The notes below the pieces were generated by a model. The model made no database searches. It saw only the letters and a program-made list of their open reading frames with translations, and had not been told where the DNA came from. 16,356 bases of DNA from assembly GCA_040307385.1 (NCBI GenBank), contig JAWRJQ010000041.1, forward strand, positions 1 to 16,356, read 5' to 3'. Below are positions 7,044 to 13,893 of the stretch, piece after piece. This DNA is from RUG721 sp040307385 (GTDB taxonomy: Bacteria > Actinomycetota > Coriobacteriia > Coriobacteriales > Atopobiaceae). Within the stretch, counting starts at the first letter, position 1; every line of letters starts with the position of its first letter. The position numbers and the translations under genes are program-made.

Positions 7044-7597
7044 TGGGCGAGAAGCCCGTCGCCCCCATTCGGGGATACTCCCCCAATGGGGGATACTCCC
7101 CGAATGGAGGTGTACTGGCCCGGAGGGTCGCTTTTGAAGAGCGTCACGCGCTCGATCGTGCCCGAGGCGGCCGACGGCATGGGCAGCTCGCTCGCCGTAA
7201 GATCGGCGGAGCGCATGAGGGTCACATGCGCGCGAAAGCCCTTCTCGTCGAACGCGAATCCGTCCCGTGCAAGGCGCGACCTGATCGCAGCTGCAAGCGT
7301 CTCGAGCGCGCCGTCGCTTTCAACCGCCTGCCAGAGCGTGGCATGTGCACGCCTGCCGAAGCTGCCGAGCGCTCCAAGCGCAACGTCTACCGGGAGCACC
7401 GCCGCGCATGCCTCCTCGATCAGATCCGCGAGCGCGTCCACGCACGCCGCGTCCGTCTCGCCGAGAAAGGCGAGCGTCACATGGAAGCGGTCGGGTGCGA
7501 CATAGCGCCCCCGCACGCGCTCGCGCAGCAGCGCCGATGTCTCGGACAGCTCTTCGACGAGCCGCTCGGGAAGCTCGGCTGCGATGAACAGGCGCAT
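7004..7597 (-). CDS. thpR: RNA 2',3'-cyclic phosphodiesterase with repeat-derived tail
   Basis: A 197-residue member of the LigT/ThpR 2H phosphoesterase family, which opens 2',3'-cyclic phosphates on RNA to 2'-phosphates. Both catalytic HxTL motifs are present: H39-V-T-L42 (FHVTLAFLG) and H124-V-T-L127 (RAHVTLMRS). MRLFIAAELP is a typical start, and TLFKSDPPGQY (about 152-162) is the usual last strand. Beyond residue 165 the family end is missing. Instead residues 166-197 are encoded by the GGGGATACTCCCC array (reading GVSPIGGVSPNG) and then by part of the 109-bp inverted-repeat element, where the stop lies. Both active-site motifs precede this, so the enzyme may still work. The start is 2 bp after the metK stop with no obvious Shine-Dalgarno, suggesting translational coupling. 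Confidence 0.85.
   Translation of the reverse strand: MRLFIAAELPERLVEELSETSALLRERVRGRYVAPDRFHVTLAFLGETDAACVDALADLIEEACAAVLPVDVALGALGSFGRRAHATLWQAVESDGALETLAAAIRSRLARDGFAFDEKGFRAHVTLMRSADLTASELPMPSAASGTIERVTLFKSDPPGQYTSIRGVSPIGGVSPNGGDGLLAHGTRTPYSCGPIP
7062..7107. repeat. 18-bp palindromic repeat array, copy 1
   Basis: Two units of GGGGATACTCCCC (7071-7083 and 7089-7101) are separated by CAATG, an 18-bp period. They are flanked by CCATTC and GAATGG, so CCATTCGGGG (7065-7074) pairs exactly with CCCCGAATGG (7098-7107). The same unit recurs about 8.4 kb away at 15475-15523. Because 18 bp is six codons, the array keeps a reading frame and is translated as the thpR tail. Confidence 0.85.
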
Positions 7598-7599
7598 GG

Positions 7600-8859
7600 C
7601 TAGGAACCGAGGCGGATGGCATCGATCGCAGCCCTGAGCTCATCCACGCGATTGGTCTGCTCCCACGTGAAATCGGGATCGTTGCGACCGAAATGGCCGT
7701 AGGCGGCGGTCTTCTCGAAGATGGGGCGGCGCAGCCCGAGATCGCGGATGATGGCGCCCGGGCGCAGGTCGAACACCCGCTGCACGGCCGCCTCGATCAT
7801 CGTATCGTCCGCGATGCCCGTGCCGAAGGTGTCCACCATGACCGACAGCGGGCGCGCCACGCCGATGGCGTAGGCGAGCTCGATCTCGCAGCGATGCGCG
7901 AGACCCGCAGCCACCACGTTCTTGGCAACCCAGCGCGCCGCATAGGCGGCCGAACGGTCCACCTTGGTGCAGTCCTTGCCCGAGAAGGCTCCGCCCCCAT
8001 GGCGACCCATGCCGCCATAGGTATCGACGATGATCTTGCGTCCCGTGAGGCCCGTATCGCCCATAGGGCCGCCCACCACGAAACGGCCCGTGGGATTGAC
8101 GTAGATATCGGCATCGCGCCACGGGATGTTCGCCCGCTCGAGCACGGGCTCGATCACGTGCTCGCGCAGATGCTCCTCGATGACGCCCATGTCGGTGACG
8201 GCGCCATCATGCTGCGTGGAGATCACGATGGCCGTTACCTCCGCAGGCGCATCATCGTCATAGCGCACCGTGACCTGCGTTTTTCCATCGGGACGCAAAT
8301 ACGGCAGCGTGCCGTCCTTGCGCACGGCGGTCAGGCGCTCCGCCAGGCGATGCGCCAGATGGATGGGCATGGGCATAAATGCCTCGGTCTCGTCGGAGGC
8401 GTAGCCGAACATCATGCCCTGATCACCGGCGCCGATACGGCTCGCCTCGTCCTCATCGGAGCGCGCGAAGGTGCCGTCGACGCCTTGGGCGATGTCGGGG
8501 CTCTGCTCGTGGATCATTTTGATGACACCGCAGGTCTCGCAATCGAACCCGTATTTGGCGCGGTCGTAGCCGATCCGGCGCACCACGTCGCGCGCGATCG
8601 TCTGCACGTCCACATAGGCCTGCGTGCGGATCTCGCCCGCGATGAGGATCGTACCCGTGGTGGCGAACGTCTCGCATGCGCAGCGCACGTCGGCCACACG
8701 TGCGGGAACGCCCGTGGGCGACACGTACCCCTCGGCTTCGAGACGCGCCTCCTTGGCGAGAATCGCATCGAGCACCGCATCGGAGATCTGGTCGCACATC
8801 TTATCGGGATGGCCCTCGGTCACGCTCTCCGAGGTGAAGAAATAGCTGGTTCCTGCCAT
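7600..8859 (-). CDS. metK: S-adenosylmethionine synthetase
   Basis: A 419-residue enzyme that makes S-adenosylmethionine from methionine and ATP. Family motifs are all present: TSESVTEGHPDKMCDQISDA at the N-terminus (H17, D19), the GAGDQGMMFGYA loop (143-154) and GGGAFSGKDCTKVDRSAAY (288-306). It is longer than the usual 380-400 residues, mainly because of extra sequence between about residues 36 and 58 (around EGYVSPTGVPARVADV), where most members have a short link before the ARVACE-like strand. The start at 8859 has AAAGGAG at ideal distance; an in-frame extension upstream runs through the riboswitch and is not coding. The gene is controlled by an S-box riboswitch and is followed 2 bp later by thpR. 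SAM is also the cofactor of the NrdG activase nearby, though there is no sign of shared regulation. Confidence 0.96.
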   Translation of the reverse strand: MAGTSYFFTSESVTEGHPDKMCDQISDAVLDAILAKEARLEAEGYVSPTGVPARVADVRCACETFATTGTILIAGEIRTQAYVDVQTIARDVVRRIGYDRAKYGFDCETCGVIKMIHEQSPDIAQGVDGTFARSDEDEASRIGAGDQGMMFGYASDETEAFMPMPIHLAHRLAERLTAVRKDGTLPYLRPDGKTQVTVRYDDDAPAEVTAIVISTQHDGAVTDMGVIEEHLREHVIEPVLERANIPWRDADIYVNPTGRFVVGGPMGDTGLTGRKIIVDTYGGMGRHGGGAFSGKDCTKVDRSAAYAARWVAKNVVAAGLAHRCEIELAYAIGVARPLSVMVDTFGTGIADDTMIEAAVQRVFDLRPGAIIRDLGLRRPIFEKTAAYGHFGRNDPDFTWEQTNRVDELRAAIDAIRLGS

Positions 8860-8863
8860 GATC

Positions 8864-8888
8864 GGCTCCTTTCGCATCGACGGGAGCC
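8864..8888 (-). promoter_or_regulatory. Shine-Dalgarno-masking hairpin before metK
   Basis: In the RNA, GGCUCC (from 8888-8883) is the exact complement of GGAGCC (8869-8864), which contains the metK ribosome-binding site. A 13-base loop separates them. Pairing would hide the SD, a possible second level of control below the terminator. Confidence 0.5.
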
Positions 8889-8890
8889 AT

Positions 8891-8918
8891 GAAGAAGACC
8901 CCCTGCCATGAGGGAGTC
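8891..8918 (-). terminator. Riboswitch terminator hairpin in the metK leader
   Basis: RNA GACUCCCU (8918-8911) pairs over all 8 positions, with one G-U, to AGGGGGUC (8904-8897) around a 6-base loop, followed by UUCUUC (8896-8891). The U-run is imperfect. ACUCCC of its 5' arm can instead pair with GGGAGU of the aptamer's closing stem (8934-8939), giving the expected antiterminator alternative. Confidence 0.6.
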
Positions 8919-8932
8919 CGTAGCAGGTCGCG

Positions 8933-9066
8933 CACTCCCCGTCTTCCAGGCGCGCCTCGCGGCCGCCTGCCGAGAATTGGCACCGTTCCCAAACGGGTGG
9001 TTGCCGGAGCATCGTAGGGCTCGGTCCCTCCGCTCTGTGCGCCCTGCGGGCGCCTCTTGACGAGTG
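8933..9066 (-). ncRNA. SAM-I (S-box) riboswitch controlling metK
   Basis: Read on the minus strand, the leader carries the S-box signature blocks in order: CACUCGUCAAGAG (P1 5' arm and kink-turn region), GGAGGGACCGAGCCC, CCGGCAACC, GGUGCCAAUUC, and GGAAGAC closing P1 near 8943. These match the conserved core of the SAM-I class; the SAM-IV class common in other Actinobacteria has different blocks. It sits directly upstream of metK and just downstream of a good promoter. High SAM should stabilise P1, release the terminator and lower metK (and thpR) expression. Confidence 0.92.
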
Positions 9067-9071
9067 GCTCT

Positions 9072-9100
9072 ACTGTACGTCCTCTCAGGGGCGTTGGCAA
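9072..9100 (-). promoter_or_regulatory. metK promoter
   Basis: On the minus strand TTGCCA (9100-9095) and TACAGT (9077-9072) are separated by exactly 17 bp. Transcription would begin about at the 5' end of the SAM-I aptamer, which supports the call. Confidence 0.75.
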
Positions 9101-9196
9101 GGGTGCGATCGTGCGTGCCTTACAGAGGCCGCATTCCTGACCGATGCGATTCTGTTCCCGCTCGGTTTCGCGCTCGTGCGCGATGGGGCGATTCGC

Positions 9197-9202
9197 TAAA
9201 AT
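9197..9202 (+). promoter_or_regulatory. Candidate -10 element for ald
   Basis: TAAAAT lies 48 bp before the ald start in an otherwise GC-rich region. No good -35 is visible 16-18 bp upstream (around TCGTGC), so an activator may be needed or the call may be wrong. With the metK promoter it would form a divergent pair. Confidence 0.4.
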
Positions 9203-9249
9203 CAAAGCATAAGGTGGTCGCCGCATACCCTATCCAGAAGGGACTTCCC

Positions 9250-10365
9250 ATGAAGATCGGTTGCGTGAAGGAGATCAAGAACAACGAGTTCCGCGTGGGC
9301 CTCACGCCCGACAACGTCAAAAGCTATGTCGGAGCCGGCCACGAGGTGCTCGTCGAGCGCGGAGCCGGCGAGGGCTCGGGCTTTTCCGATGTCGAGTACA
9401 TCGCCGCCGGAGCCTGCATGGTCGATGATGCCGCCGACGTATGGCGCGCATGCGAGATGATGATCAAGGTCAAAGAGCCCCTGCCCGAGGAGTACCCGCT
9501 CTTCCACGATGGGCTGATCCTCTATACCTACCTGCACCTCGCCGCCGATCGCAGGCAGCTCGACGCCCTGCTCGCCGGCAACGTGAAGGCCGTCGCATAC
9601 GAAACGCTCACCGAGACGGACGGCAGCCTGCCGCTGCTCGCCCCCATGAGCCAGATCGCCGGCCGCCTCTCCATCCAGGAGGGCGCGAAGTACCTTGAGA
9701 AGACCTTCGGCGGCGAGGGCGTGCTGCTCGCGGGCGTTCCGGGAACGCCCCGCGCCAACGTGGTCATCATCGGCGGCGGCACCGTGGGCGCCAACGCGGC
9801 GAAGATCGCCGTGGGCATGGGAGCGCACGTCACCGTGCTCGACATCTCCCTCAAACGGCTCGAGGCGCTCGACATCATGTTCGGCGGACGCGTGCAGACG
9901 CTCGTATCGACCGACTCGAACATCGAGCGCGCCGTCATCGATGCCGACCTCGTGATCGGCGCGGTGCTCATCCCCGGCGGCTCCACGCCCAAGCTCTTCA
10001 AAAAGGCCTACCTCAAGGAGATGCGCCCCGGCGCCGTCTTCGTCGATGTCGCCATCGACCAGGGCGGTTGCGGCGAGACGAGCCGCGTGACCACCCACGA
10101 CGATCCCATCTTCATCGAGGACGGCATCGTGCACTACTGCGTGGGCAACATGCCAGGCGCCGTGGCACGCACCTCCACCATCGCGCTCACCAACGCCACG
10201 CTCGCCTACGGCCTCGAGATCGCGGGCAAGGGCCTCGAGCAGGCCATCGAAGGCAGCCCCGTCATCGCGAGCGGCGTCAACACCTATGCTGGCCACGTCA
10301 CCTGCAAGAACCTAGCCGACAGCTTTAGCGACGTGAGCTGCACCGACATCTCAGAGCTGGTCTAG
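9250..10365 (+). CDS. ald: Alanine dehydrogenase
   Basis: A 371-residue NAD-dependent L-alanine dehydrogenase, interconverting alanine with pyruvate and ammonia; length is standard. R15, K75 (IKVKEP) and H96 (YTYLHLAAD) match the known pyruvate-binding and catalytic residues, and the NAD fold starts at VVIIGGGTVGANAAKIAVGM with the acidic D of TVLDI ending strand 2. DVAIDQGGCGETSR carries the catalytic aspartate. The start at 9250 has GAAGGGA 7 bases upstream. The gene is divergent from metK and followed after 7 bp by an exonuclease gene, probably on the same message. Together with the serine dehydratase downstream it points to amino-acid use as carbon, nitrogen or redox source, which is inference. 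Confidence 0.95.
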   Translation: MKIGCVKEIKNNEFRVGLTPDNVKSYVGAGHEVLVERGAGEGSGFSDVEYIAAGACMVDDAADVWRACEMMIKVKEPLPEEYPLFHDGLILYTYLHLAADRRQLDALLAGNVKAVAYETLTETDGSLPLLAPMSQIAGRLSIQEGAKYLEKTFGGEGVLLAGVPGTPRANVVIIGGGTVGANAAKIAVGMGAHVTVLDISLKRLEALDIMFGGRVQTLVSTDSNIERAVIDADLVIGAVLIPGGSTPKLFKKAYLKEMRPGAVFVDVAIDQGGCGETSRVTTHDDPIFIEDGIVHYCVGNMPGAVARTSTIALTNATLAYGLEIAGKGLEQAIEGSPVIASGVNTYAGHVTCKNLADSFSDVSCTDISELV

Positions 10366-10372
10366 GCCGCCT

Positions 10373-11362
10373 ATGAATCTTGCCGAGGCCCTTAAAATCG
10401 CCGGCGCGATCTCGCTTCCCGGTTTTCTATCGGACGATGCGATGCTCGAGCAGGAGCGTCTCCAGAACGAGGAGGCTCTCTCCCTGCTCGTGGAGACGTG
10501 GCGCGCAGCTCCGCTCGGACAGGAGCCCTTCTCGTTCGACATGGTGCTCACTCTCGCCGATAAGAACCGCGCGCTCTGCGATCTCATCGGCGCGGAGCGC
10601 CTGCGCGACGCCTCGAGCCCGCTCCTCGGCCGGCGCCTGTCCGATCGCGACCTCTGCCGTGCTGTAGCATGGCTCCAGAAGCGCCCGGTTGAGGACATCG
10701 TGCGCGCCGCCGGGCCCGACGTGCGCGACCTGGGCGTCGTCTACACCGAGGCACCCGTCTCGGGAACCGTATGCGGATTCGATATCGAGACCACGAGCAG
10801 AGATCCGGGGCGCGGCTACATCGTGAACGTCGGCATCGCGCTCATGGAGCTTGCGCCCAAGGCCAAGCCGCAGAGCTCTCATGAAGCCTATTTCGGCATT
10901 CCCGATCTGTATGCCGAGAAGGGCGTGCCGCTCGCCGACATCCACCATATCAGCTGGAAGGACCTTGCGGGAAAGACGCCGTTTCGCGAGGATGGAGCCA
11001 TCCACAAGGCGCTGCTCGCCACGTTCACCACGGTGCCGCTCGTGGCCCATAACGCCGCGTTCGAAGACGCCTGGCTCACCTATCATCTGCCCGGATACGC
11101 GCAGGCGCGCAAGGCGGGCGAGATCATCCTCATCGATTCGCGCGACATATGCCGGCGCCTCGACCCCGACGTGCGGTCGCTCCCCCGCGAGTCGAGCCCG
11201 GCATCGCTCGAGAACTGGGCGCTCAGGCGCAAGACCCTGAAGCCGGGCCAGGTGGAGAAGCACCTCGGCCTCGATGACGTGAAGCTCATGCTCAAAACCG
11301 TGCAGGCGGAATTCAAAAAGCGCAAGCTCTTCCCCGGACAGCGGGAGAAGGACGCGCGCTAG
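10373..11362 (+). CDS. DEDDh-family 3'-5' exonuclease-like protein
   Basis: A 329-residue protein with a DnaQ-like exonuclease domain in its C-terminal half. Exo I is GFDIETTS (D137, E139), Exo II is in AHNAAFEDAWL (226-235), and Exo III is H297-x4-D302 (HLGLDD), the spacing of the DEDDh class. In Exo II the position normally held by aspartate (HNAAFD in DnaQ) is E231, with D232 next to it, so the metal ligand may be shifted or conservatively replaced. The N-terminal 130 or so residues, helical and charged, match nothing I recognise. It could trim RNA or DNA; the substrate is not readable from sequence. The start at 10373 is 7 bp after ald and lacks a strong ribosome-binding site, suggesting coupling to ald translation. 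Confidence 0.8.
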   Translation: MNLAEALKIAGAISLPGFLSDDAMLEQERLQNEEALSLLVETWRAAPLGQEPFSFDMVLTLADKNRALCDLIGAERLRDASSPLLGRRLSDRDLCRAVAWLQKRPVEDIVRAAGPDVRDLGVVYTEAPVSGTVCGFDIETTSRDPGRGYIVNVGIALMELAPKAKPQSSHEAYFGIPDLYAEKGVPLADIHHISWKDLAGKTPFREDGAIHKALLATFTTVPLVAHNAAFEDAWLTYHLPGYAQARKAGEIILIDSRDICRRLDPDVRSLPRESSPASLENWALRRKTLKPGQVEKHLGLDDVKLMLKTVQAEFKKRKLFPGQREKDAR

Positions 11363-11407
11363 GGCCGCAGCGGACGCGCGGCATGAGGCCGGATACGGCG
11401 CCGGTGC

Positions 11408-12088
11408 TTACGCCCGCATCGCCGCCTCCCGGCAGCTGCGGAGGGCCTCGAGGCCCTTCTCGGTAGCCGCGCCCGACATGATCATCATCAGGTACTCGTA
11501 CACGATGGCCTCGACCTGGCTCTCGGACGCCTCATCAAAGGCGGGGACCGAGCCGATCGCCGTGTAGATGCAGGCGCCCGCGATGGTGTTGGCGGCGAAC
11601 GAGCTCTTGAAGTCCTGCTTGATCAGACCCTGGTCGCGCGCCTCATCGAGATAGCGCACGAGCAGCTCGAGCACGCGCGAGAAGGAGCCCTTGCAGGAAT
11701 TGGCGGACGAGATGGGCAGGAATAGCTCCTCGACCATGGCGAAGACGAGCGGATGCTCGCGGCGGATACAGGTGACCAGGGTGAAGACGATCGCGTAGAT
11801 GGCCTCGAGCGGCGAGGAAGTTGCCTCGACCGCATGCTCCACCGACGCCACGAGCTCGCCGATGACCTGGTCGAAGATGGCGTCCATGAGGTCTTCCTTA
11901 TCGATGAAATAATAGTAGAGCGCACCCTTGGAAAGATTGCACCGCTCGGAGATCTCGTTCATCTGGAAGTCGGTGGAGCCGCGCTCGGAGATGAACTCGG
12001 TCGCAGACTGCATGATGCGGGCGCGCGTTGCCTGGCTCTTACGGGAGTTCTTTGCGGGGACCACAGTCTTGCGAATTCGAGCGGACAT
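11408..12088 (-). CDS. TetR-family transcriptional regulator
   Basis: A 226-residue regulator. Residues 20-68 are a standard TetR helix-turn-helix domain: TRARIMQSATEFISERGSTD, then EISERCNLSKGALYYYFIDKEDL. The basic N-terminal arm (SARIRKTVVPAKNSRKSQ) may reach into the DNA groove. The C-terminal ligand and dimer domain is helical and diverged, so the inducer is unknown. The start at 12088 has AAGGGGGG 8 bases upstream; a longer in-frame extension has no such site. It is divergent from gltX and convergent with the exonuclease gene, with 45 bp between and no clear terminator. No efflux pump or enzyme gene next to it suggests a target, so it may act elsewhere or on itself. Confidence 0.9.
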   Translation of the reverse strand: MSARIRKTVVPAKNSRKSQATRARIMQSATEFISERGSTDFQMNEISERCNLSKGALYYYFIDKEDLMDAIFDQVIGELVASVEHAVEATSSPLEAIYAIVFTLVTCIRREHPLVFAMVEELFLPISSANSCKGSFSRVLELLVRYLDEARDQGLIKQDFKSSFAANTIAGACIYTAIGSVPAFDEASESQVEAIVYEYLMMIMSGAATEKGLEALRSCREAAMRA

Positions 12089-12121
12089 GATGCCATCCCC
12101 CCTTCGTAAGGGTTGCCTCAA

Positions 12122-12155
12122 GTAAAGTTTAACATGGAATGAGCACCGCAAACAA
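12122..12155 (-). promoter_or_regulatory. Candidate tetR promoter and overlapping imperfect palindrome
   Basis: On the minus strand TTGTTT (12155-12150) and TAAACT (12131-12126) are 18 bp apart. The -10 lies within an imperfect 12-bp palindrome, GTAAAGTTTAAC (12122-12133), matching its reverse complement at 8 of 12 positions. That location would suit autorepression, but both elements are weak. Confidence 0.35.
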
Positions 12156-12272
12156 AAGGGAGAACAGGATATTTTAATTGAAAGTCAGACTTGTAGCGTG
12201 AATAAATTGACCAAATCTCAAAAAACTTCTCAACCACGGGCAGGCGGCGGAGCGGTCGGGGCGCTCCGGGTA

Positions 12273-12278
12273 TATACT
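12273..12278 (+). promoter_or_regulatory. Candidate -10 element for gltX
   Basis: TATACT lies 51 bp before the gltX start. The bases 16-18 bp upstream (around GAGCGG) are not a recognisable -35. The inverted repeat GAGCG / CGCTC just upstream could be a regulator site. Confidence 0.45.
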
Positions 12279-12315
12279 TATGCTCGCCGTGCCTGCGCGG
12301 CCAAACGCAACCAGC

Positions 12316-12329
12316 GATAGGAGCCTATC
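12316..12329 (+). promoter_or_regulatory. Palindrome covering the gltX ribosome-binding site
   Basis: GATAGGAGCCTATC places the Shine-Dalgarno TAGGAG (12318-12323) inside an inverted repeat whose arms could pair as a 5-bp stem with the loop GAGC. It touches the TTG start at 12330. It may tune translation, or be chance. Confidence 0.4.
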
Positions 12330-13814
12330 TTGCCAACCGATTCCCGCGTCCGCGTGCGCTTCGCACCCTCCCCCACCGGAAAGCTCCACATCGGCGGCGC
12401 ACGCACCGCCATCTACAACTGGGCCTTCGCCCGGGCGATGGGCGGCGACTTCATCCTGCGCATCGATGACACCGATCCCGCCCGTTCCACCGACGAGAAC
12501 ACCCGGATCATCCTGCGCGCCATGCGCTGGCTGGGCCTCGACTGGGACGAGGGTCCCGAGGCGGGCGGCGACTGCGGCCCCTATCGGCAGACGGAGTGCC
12601 TGCCGCTGTATCGCGAGGCCGCACAGCGCCTGGTGGATGAGGGCAAGGCGTACCGCTGCTTCTGCTCGGCGGAGAAGCTCGCAGCCGACCATGACGCCGC
12701 CGTTGCGCGCAAGGATCCGTTCCAAGGCTACCAGCGCACCTGCCGCGACCTCGATGCGTCCGAGTCGCAGGCGCGGGCTGAGGCCGGCGAACCCTACACC
12801 ATCCGCATCAAGGTGCCGCTCGACCGAGGCGATGTGATCGTACACGACGCCGTCCACGGCGACGTGACCTTCAACGCCAAGGAGCTCGACGACTTCATCA
12901 TCTTCCGTTCCGACGGCACCCCCACCTATAATTTCGCCACCGTGGTGGACGATGCCCGCATGGGCATAACCCACGTCATCCGGGGCGACGACCACCTCTC
13001 GAACACACCGCGCCAGATCATGGTGTACGAAGCGCTCGGCGCGCCTACGCCCACCTTCGCGCACATCTCGATGATCCTCGGCGCCGATGGCAAGAAGCTC
13101 TCCAAGCGCCATGGCGCCACGAGCGTGGAGGAATACCGCGATACAGGCTTCCTGTCCGACGCCTTCGTCAACTACCTCGCCCTGCTCGGCTGGTCGCTCG
13201 ACGGCGAGACCACCATCATCCCGCGCGACGTTCTGGCGAGCAGGTTCTCCCTTGACCATGTGAGCAAGAACCCCGCCATCATGGATCCCGAGAAGCTCGA
13301 CTGGATGCAGCAGCACTACATCATGGCCATGGACGACGCGGAGTTCACGCGCGAGATCCTCCTTCCCGCGCTCGACGAGGCCGGTCTCGACGACGGCACC
13401 AAGCGCGACGGGGCGTGGTATGCGCTGCTCGCACAGGTGCTGAAGCCCCGCGTCACCTTCGCACGCGAGATCGCAGGCCAGACGGGATACCTTTACGCAT
13501 CCGACGACGACCTGGCCTACGATGAGAAGGCCGTGGCCAAGTGGCTCGGCAAGGCGGGCGCGCGCGAGGCCCTGGACGCCGCAGGGACGGCGTTAGGCAC
13601 GCTCCCTGCGGACGGTTTCACGCCCGCCGCCATCGAGAACGCGCTCGAAGCGTTGCCCGAGCAGCTCGGCATGGGCAAGGGCAAGGTATTCCAGCCCATA
13701 CGCGTGGCCGTGGTGGGAGGCGCCGCCTCCCCCGGAATCGGCGAGACGCTCGCCCTGGTCGGCAAGGAGCATGTGCTGGCGCGGCTTGCGCGCGCCACGT
13801 CGCTCTGCGCGTAG
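12330..13814 (+). CDS. gltX: Glutamyl-tRNA synthetase
   Basis: A 494-residue class I aminoacyl-tRNA synthetase that charges tRNA-Glu. The N-terminus RVRFAPSPTGKLHIGGARTA carries the HIGH-type motif HIGG (20-23), and KKLSKR (255-260) is the KMSKS-type loop. FILRIDDTDPARS, GLDWDEGP and VIRGDDHLSNTPRQ are characteristic of bacterial GluRS. The helical C-terminal anticodon-binding region ends with LGMGKGKVFQPIRVAV, also typical, so the gene is full length. The start codon is TTG at 12330, chosen because TAGGAG lies 6 bases upstream and the conserved strand begins at once; no nearby in-frame ATG fits. It may also charge tRNA-Gln, if the organism uses the GatCAB route, which cannot be told from this window. 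Confidence 0.95.
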   Translation: MPTDSRVRVRFAPSPTGKLHIGGARTAIYNWAFARAMGGDFILRIDDTDPARSTDENTRIILRAMRWLGLDWDEGPEAGGDCGPYRQTECLPLYREAAQRLVDEGKAYRCFCSAEKLAADHDAAVARKDPFQGYQRTCRDLDASESQARAEAGEPYTIRIKVPLDRGDVIVHDAVHGDVTFNAKELDDFIIFRSDGTPTYNFATVVDDARMGITHVIRGDDHLSNTPRQIMVYEALGAPTPTFAHISMILGADGKKLSKRHGATSVEEYRDTGFLSDAFVNYLALLGWSLDGETTIIPRDVLASRFSLDHVSKNPAIMDPEKLDWMQQHYIMAMDDAEFTREILLPALDEAGLDDGTKRDGAWYALLAQVLKPRVTFAREIAGQTGYLYASDDDLAYDEKAVAKWLGKAGAREALDAAGTALGTLPADGFTPAAIENALEALPEQLGMGKGKVFQPIRVAVVGGAASPGIGETLALVGKEHVLARLARATSLCA

Positions 13815-13843
13815 CGGCGGCGCGGGGCAACGCCCGCCCCCCT

Positions 13844-13859
13844 CGCCTGCCGGCAGGCG
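13844..13859 (+). terminator. 16-bp perfect palindrome between gltX and the serine dehydratase gene
   Basis: CGCCTGCCGGCAGGCG lies 30 bp after the gltX stop and 35 bp before the next start. Only a weak T-poor sequence follows, so it is an uncertain terminator; it could equally be an operator. Confidence 0.35.
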
Positions 13860-13893
13860 TCATATCACCCCTACCCCAAGCGAAAGGATCGCA

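Larger units (their letters stand above)
12089..12329. other. AT-rich divergent control region, tetR / gltX
   Basis: This 241-bp gap is clearly AT-rich in its middle (about 12121-12235) compared with the surrounding DNA, which suits a two-way promoter region. It contains the candidate tetR promoter, TTGACC at 12207-12212 with no good -10 partner, the 5-bp inverted repeat GAGCG / CGCTC (12250-12254 and 12262-12266), and the gltX -10. No gene is seen. Confidence 0.55.

Noticed and set aside
7062..7107. The GGGGATACTCCCC arrays as a CRISPR
   Set aside because: Spacers are only 5 bases and nearly identical, repeats are 13 bases, and no cas gene is present.
8860..9012. A longer MetK with a 51-residue N-terminal extension
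   Set aside because: The extension overlaps the riboswitch terminator and aptamer, and the ATG at 8859 has a strong AAAGGAG site.
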